The notes below the pieces were generated by a model. The model was not told where the DNA came from and did not search any database. It saw nothing but the letters and a program-made list of their open reading frames with translations. Made by a program: the position numbers and the translations under genes. A stretch of 64,000 nucleotides of DNA from Alteripontixanthobacter maritimus (GTDB taxonomy: Bacteria; Pseudomonadota; Alphaproteobacteria; Sphingomonadales; Sphingomonadaceae), in assembly GCF_003340475.1 (NCBI RefSeq), contig NZ_QBKA01000002.1:1993501-2057500 (forward strand). The letters run 5' to 3'. This document shows, piece by piece, positions 61,537 to 64,000 of the stretch; position 1 is the first letter of the stretch; each line of letters starts with the position of its first letter.

Positions 61537-63045
61537 ATGGCTATCGGAAAAATCGTTATCGTGGGTGGCGGCACGGCGGGTTGGATGGCGGCGGCGGCCA
61601 TGTCGCGGCTGGTTTCGGGCAACGACGTGTCCGTCACGCTGGTGGAAAGCGAGCAGATCGGCACGGTTGGCGTGGGGGAGGCGACCATTCCGCACTTCGT
61701 CGACTTCAACCGTCTCCTCGATATCGACGAACGCGAAATGTTGAGCGAGGTGCAGGGCACGTTCAAGCTGGGTATCCAGTTCGTCAACTGGGGTCAGATC
61801 GGGGAGAGCTATTTCCACCCGTTCGGCAATTACGGCTATCAGATCGACGGGGTCGATTTTCACAATATCTGGCTGAAGCAACGGATGGAAGGCAACGATC
61901 GCCCGATCCACGCCTTCAGCGCCGAAACCATCGCCGCAATGCATCGCAAGTTCAGCCGCACGGAAGACTTCCAGCGCGACGATCTACCGCCGATCAATTA
62001 CGCCTATCATCTGGATGCGGGCCGCTACGCCCAATACCTGCGGAAATATGCCGAAGCGCGCGGCGCTGTCCGGCGTGAAGGCAAGGTGGCGGATGTCGCG
62101 TTGTATGGCGAAACCGGCCATGTCGCATCTGTGACGCTGGACAGCGGCGATGTGATCGAAGGCGATTTCTTCATCGATTGCTCCGGCTTTCGCGGTCTGC
62201 TGATCGAACAGGCGCTAGCGTCAGGCTATGAGGATTGGAGCCAGTGGTTGCCCTGCAACCGCGCGGTCGCCCTGCCATGCACCAATGATGGCGGCACCCT
62301 GCCCTACACCCGCGCCACCGCGCACAGCGCCGGCTGGCAATGGCGCGTCCCCTTGCAGGAGCGCAACGGTAACGGCCACGTCTATTGCAGCGAGTACATG
62401 TCCGACGATGAAGCGCACGCGATCCTGCGCAACAATCTGGATGGCGAGGTGCTGGCCGAGCCTAATTTCCTGCGCTTCACCACCGGGCGTCGCAACAAGT
62501 TCTGGAACGGCAATGTGGTGGCGCTGGGGCTGTCGGCAGGCTTCATGGAGCCGCTGGAATCCACGTCCATCCATCTTATCAACACCGGCATTTCCAAACT
62601 GGTGGCGCTGTTTTCCCTAGACGGCGTGACGCAGGCGCAAGAGGATGCGTTCAACCGGCTGACAGGCAAGGAATATGCCCGCATCCGCGATTTCCTGATC
62701 CTGCATTACAAGGCCACCCAGCGCACCGACAGCGCGTTCTGGGATTACTGCCGCACGATGGACGTGCCCGAAACCTTGCAGGAAAAGATCGACCTGTTTC
62801 GCGCCAACGGCCAGATCTTCCGCGAGGAGGACGAACTGTTCACCGCCACCAGCTGGGTCGCGGTGATGCTGGGCCAAGGCATCGCGCCGACCGGATACAA
62901 CCCGATGACCGCCACGCTAAAGGAACCAGCGCTGAGCGAGGAGCTGTCCGAAGTCGAACGGTCCATCACCCACCTGGTCGGCGCCATGCCATCGCATAGG
63001 GACTATGTGCAGAAATACTGCCCGGCGCCTGCAACCATGTCCTGA
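61537..63045 (+). CDS. Flavin-dependent tryptophan halogenase-family protein
   Basis: The 502-residue flavoprotein belongs to the tryptophan-halogenase/PrnA family: the FAD site GGGTAGWMAAA near residue 11, the catalytic lysine in GTFKLGI (about Lys77), the WQWRVP motif (267-272) that blocks monooxygenase turnover, and EPLESTSIHL for chloride/FAD contacts. Members adjacent to TonB receptors in marine bacteria are common, and their substrates are mostly unknown. It is divergent from the receptor gene and shares its regulatory region. Confidence 0.88.
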   Translation: MAIGKIVIVGGGTAGWMAAAAMSRLVSGNDVSVTLVESEQIGTVGVGEATIPHFVDFNRLLDIDEREMLSEVQGTFKLGIQFVNWGQIGESYFHPFGNYGYQIDGVDFHNIWLKQRMEGNDRPIHAFSAETIAAMHRKFSRTEDFQRDDLPPINYAYHLDAGRYAQYLRKYAEARGAVRREGKVADVALYGETGHVASVTLDSGDVIEGDFFIDCSGFRGLLIEQALASGYEDWSQWLPCNRAVALPCTNDGGTLPYTRATAHSAGWQWRVPLQERNGNGHVYCSEYMSDDEAHAILRNNLDGEVLAEPNFLRFTTGRRNKFWNGNVVALGLSAGFMEPLESTSIHLINTGISKLVALFSLDGVTQAQEDAFNRLTGKEYARIRDFLILHYKATQRTDSAFWDYCRTMDVPETLQEKIDLFRANGQIFREEDELFTATSWVAVMLGQGIAPTGYNPMTATLKEPALSEELSEVERSITHLVGAMPSHRDYVQKYCPAPATMS

Positions 63046-63070
63046 AATCTATTTCCCTGACCCGGAATGG

Positions 63071-63100
63071 CCCCGATCGCTGACAAACCAGCGACCGGGG
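63071..63100. terminator. Imperfect hairpin between the halogenase and aldehyde dehydrogenase
   Basis: CCCCGATCGCTG / CAGCGACCGGGG pairs over 12 positions with one mismatch and the loop ACAAAC. It has no T tract. It lies between two convergent genes and may act as a terminator or RNA stabiliser. Confidence 0.45.
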
Positions 63101-63123
63101 CGCAGAATCAGGTGCATTTGGCG

Positions 63124-64000
63124 TCAGGCAGTGCCGGTGATTGCCTTCACTTCCATGAAATCTCGCATGCCGTGCACGCCGCCCTCGCGGCCATTGCCGG
63201 ATTGCTTGTACCCGCCAAACGGAGCGCCCGGAGCAGGGGCCCAGCTGTTGACCGAGACCATGCCCGCGCGCAGCCTCGGGGCGATTTCGGACGCAGCCTG
63301 CGGATCGCCGGAAATCACGGCGGACAGGCCGTAATCGGTATCGTTCGCAATGGCGACGGCCTGATCGAGATCGTCATACTTCATGATCGTGACGACGGGA
63401 CCAAAGGTTTCTTCCTTCGCAATCCGCATGTCGGGTGTCACGCCGCTGAAGACGGTCGGCTTGATATAATAGCCGCGATTGACGCCCGCTGGCAGGTCCG
63501 GCCCGCCGGTTTCCAGCTTCGCGCCTTCGTCGATGGCCGAAGTGATCAGTTCGCGGATCTTGTCATGCTGGGTCTTGTTCACGACCGGGCCCATATGGCC
63601 GCCTTCGACCATCGGATCGCCCACTTCCTGCGAATTGACGATCCGGTTGGTGACGGCGATGGCCTCCGCCTCGTCATCCTTGTGCACCAGCACTCTGGTG
63701 GGGGCGATGCAGCTTTGCCCGGCATTGGCCATCACGCCGCCGATGGTTGGCGGGAGCACCTCTTCCAGCTTCGCACCGGGCAGCACGATGTTGGGCGCCT
63801 TGCCGCCCAGTTCCTGATGCACGCGTTTCAGCGTATCTGCTGCCGCCTTCGCCACCAGGATCCCTGCGCGGGTGGAGCCGGTGAAGCTGACCATGTCGAT
63901 GCCCGGATGGGCTGAAATCGCCTCGCCCACGGTCGGCCCGTCACCCTGCACCAAGTTGAAGACGCCGGGGGGAACACCGGCAGCGTCCAGTATTTCGGCG
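63124..64000 (-). CDS. Aldehyde dehydrogenase, C-terminal part (cut by the window edge)
   Basis: The frame is open to the right edge (AEILDAAGVPPGVFNLVQGD is its visible start) and the true N-terminus lies outside. The catalytic glutamate is in HQELGGKAPNIVL and the catalytic cysteine in ANAGQSCIAPTR. The NAD-type family end (KEETFGPVVTIMKY, APFGGYKQSGNGREGG) is typical of ALDH enzymes that oxidise aldehydes to acids. The substrate is unknown. It lies on the opposite strand to the halogenase. Confidence 0.9.
   Translation of the reverse strand, partial: AEILDAAGVPPGVFNLVQGDGPTVGEAISAHPGIDMVSFTGSTRAGILVAKAAADTLKRVHQELGGKAPNIVLPGAKLEEVLPPTIGGVMANAGQSCIAPTRVLVHKDDEAEAIAVTNRIVNSQEVGDPMVEGGHMGPVVNKTQHDKIRELITSAIDEGAKLETGGPDLPAGVNRGYYIKPTVFSGVTPDMRIAKEETFGPVVTIMKYDDLDQAVAIANDTDYGLSAVISGDPQAASEIAPRLRAGMVSVNSWAPAPGAPFGGYKQSGNGREGGVHGMRDFMEVKAITGTA

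Noticed and set aside
1-64000. tRNA, CRISPR, prophage or transposase
   Set aside because: No T-arm-like motif (GGTTCGAATCC with acceptor pairing) was recognised in gaps, no regular short repeats with spacers were seen, and no integrase, transposase or phage structural protein appears among the reading frames. This is reading by eye, so a divergent element could be missed.

Overview
The window is a GC-rich chromosomal segment of an alphaproteobacterium, most likely Sphingomonadales and probably Erythrobacteraceae. The placement rests on gene content and order: rpsT-dnaA, secB-murJ-trpS with a Tim44-like/mltA/smr cluster, rpmH-rnpA-yidD-yidC-yihA, ubiE-ubiB, a UPF0262 protein, and a TonB-receptor/tryptophan-halogenase pair of the kind common in marine sphingomonads. 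I inferred it from protein families and ran no database search. No tRNA, rRNA, CRISPR array, phage or insertion sequence with a transposase was seen.

Layout. 0-7.3 kb: cell envelope and translation (smr, mltA, Tim44-like, secB, murJ, trpS, DUF4136 lipoprotein). 7.3-14.5 kb: dut and an unusually long coaBC, ubiB/ubiE, divergent mutM, rpsT. 14.5-20.1 kb: dnaA, a ThiF/MoeB-type E1 enzyme, a sirtuin, dapB, nth. 20.1-25.9 kb: dicarboxylate symporter, dapE with a GST, nitroreductase, AbgT transporter. 25.9-29.5 kb: the ribosome/membrane-insertion operon rpmH-rnpA-yidD-yidC-yihA. 29.6-36.8 kb: accessory proteins, including a ClpP-fold-like periplasmic protein, yifB, a bacterial serpin, a cNMP-binding/thioredoxin-reductase-like fusion, an HxlR regulator and a HAD phosphatase. 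36.8-50.5 kb: rpmJ, galE, a DUF4136 lipoprotein coupled to an M14 carboxypeptidase, an EEP phosphatase, cdd, a degenerate GH25 protein, dnaB, a PLD-type phospholipid synthase, rpoZ, small DUF proteins, ftsH. 50.6-63.0 kb: a beta-glucan (laminarin-type) utilisation locus with TonB receptor, GH16, LacI regulator, two MFS transporters, GH3 and a divergent flavin halogenase. The right edge cuts an aldehyde dehydrogenase.

Two things stand out. First, a family of highly structured intergenic repeats occurs at three places: after dnaA, between nth and the symporter, and between rpmH and rnpA. Copies share a conserved core and terminal inverted repeats. They also share at least three hairpins whose stems differ in sequence between copies but stay fully paired, including one with an invariant GGAT loop. 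One copy sits inside the normally compact rpmH-rnpA operon. Second, the glucan locus carries LacI-type operator-like palindromes with a central CG: two spaced 21 bp apart between the TonB receptor and the halogenase, and a third just upstream of the GH3 gene. These suggest one regulator controls uptake, hydrolysis and the halogenase.

How the genes work together. In the glucan locus, the TonB receptor would import oligosaccharides, the GH16 lipoprotein would cut beta-1,3-glucan outside or at the outer membrane, and the GH3 lipoprotein would release glucose. The MFS carriers would then move the sugars across the inner membrane under LacI-type control. Much of the rest is housekeeping, arranged in short operons with ATGA or GTGA start-stop overlaps.
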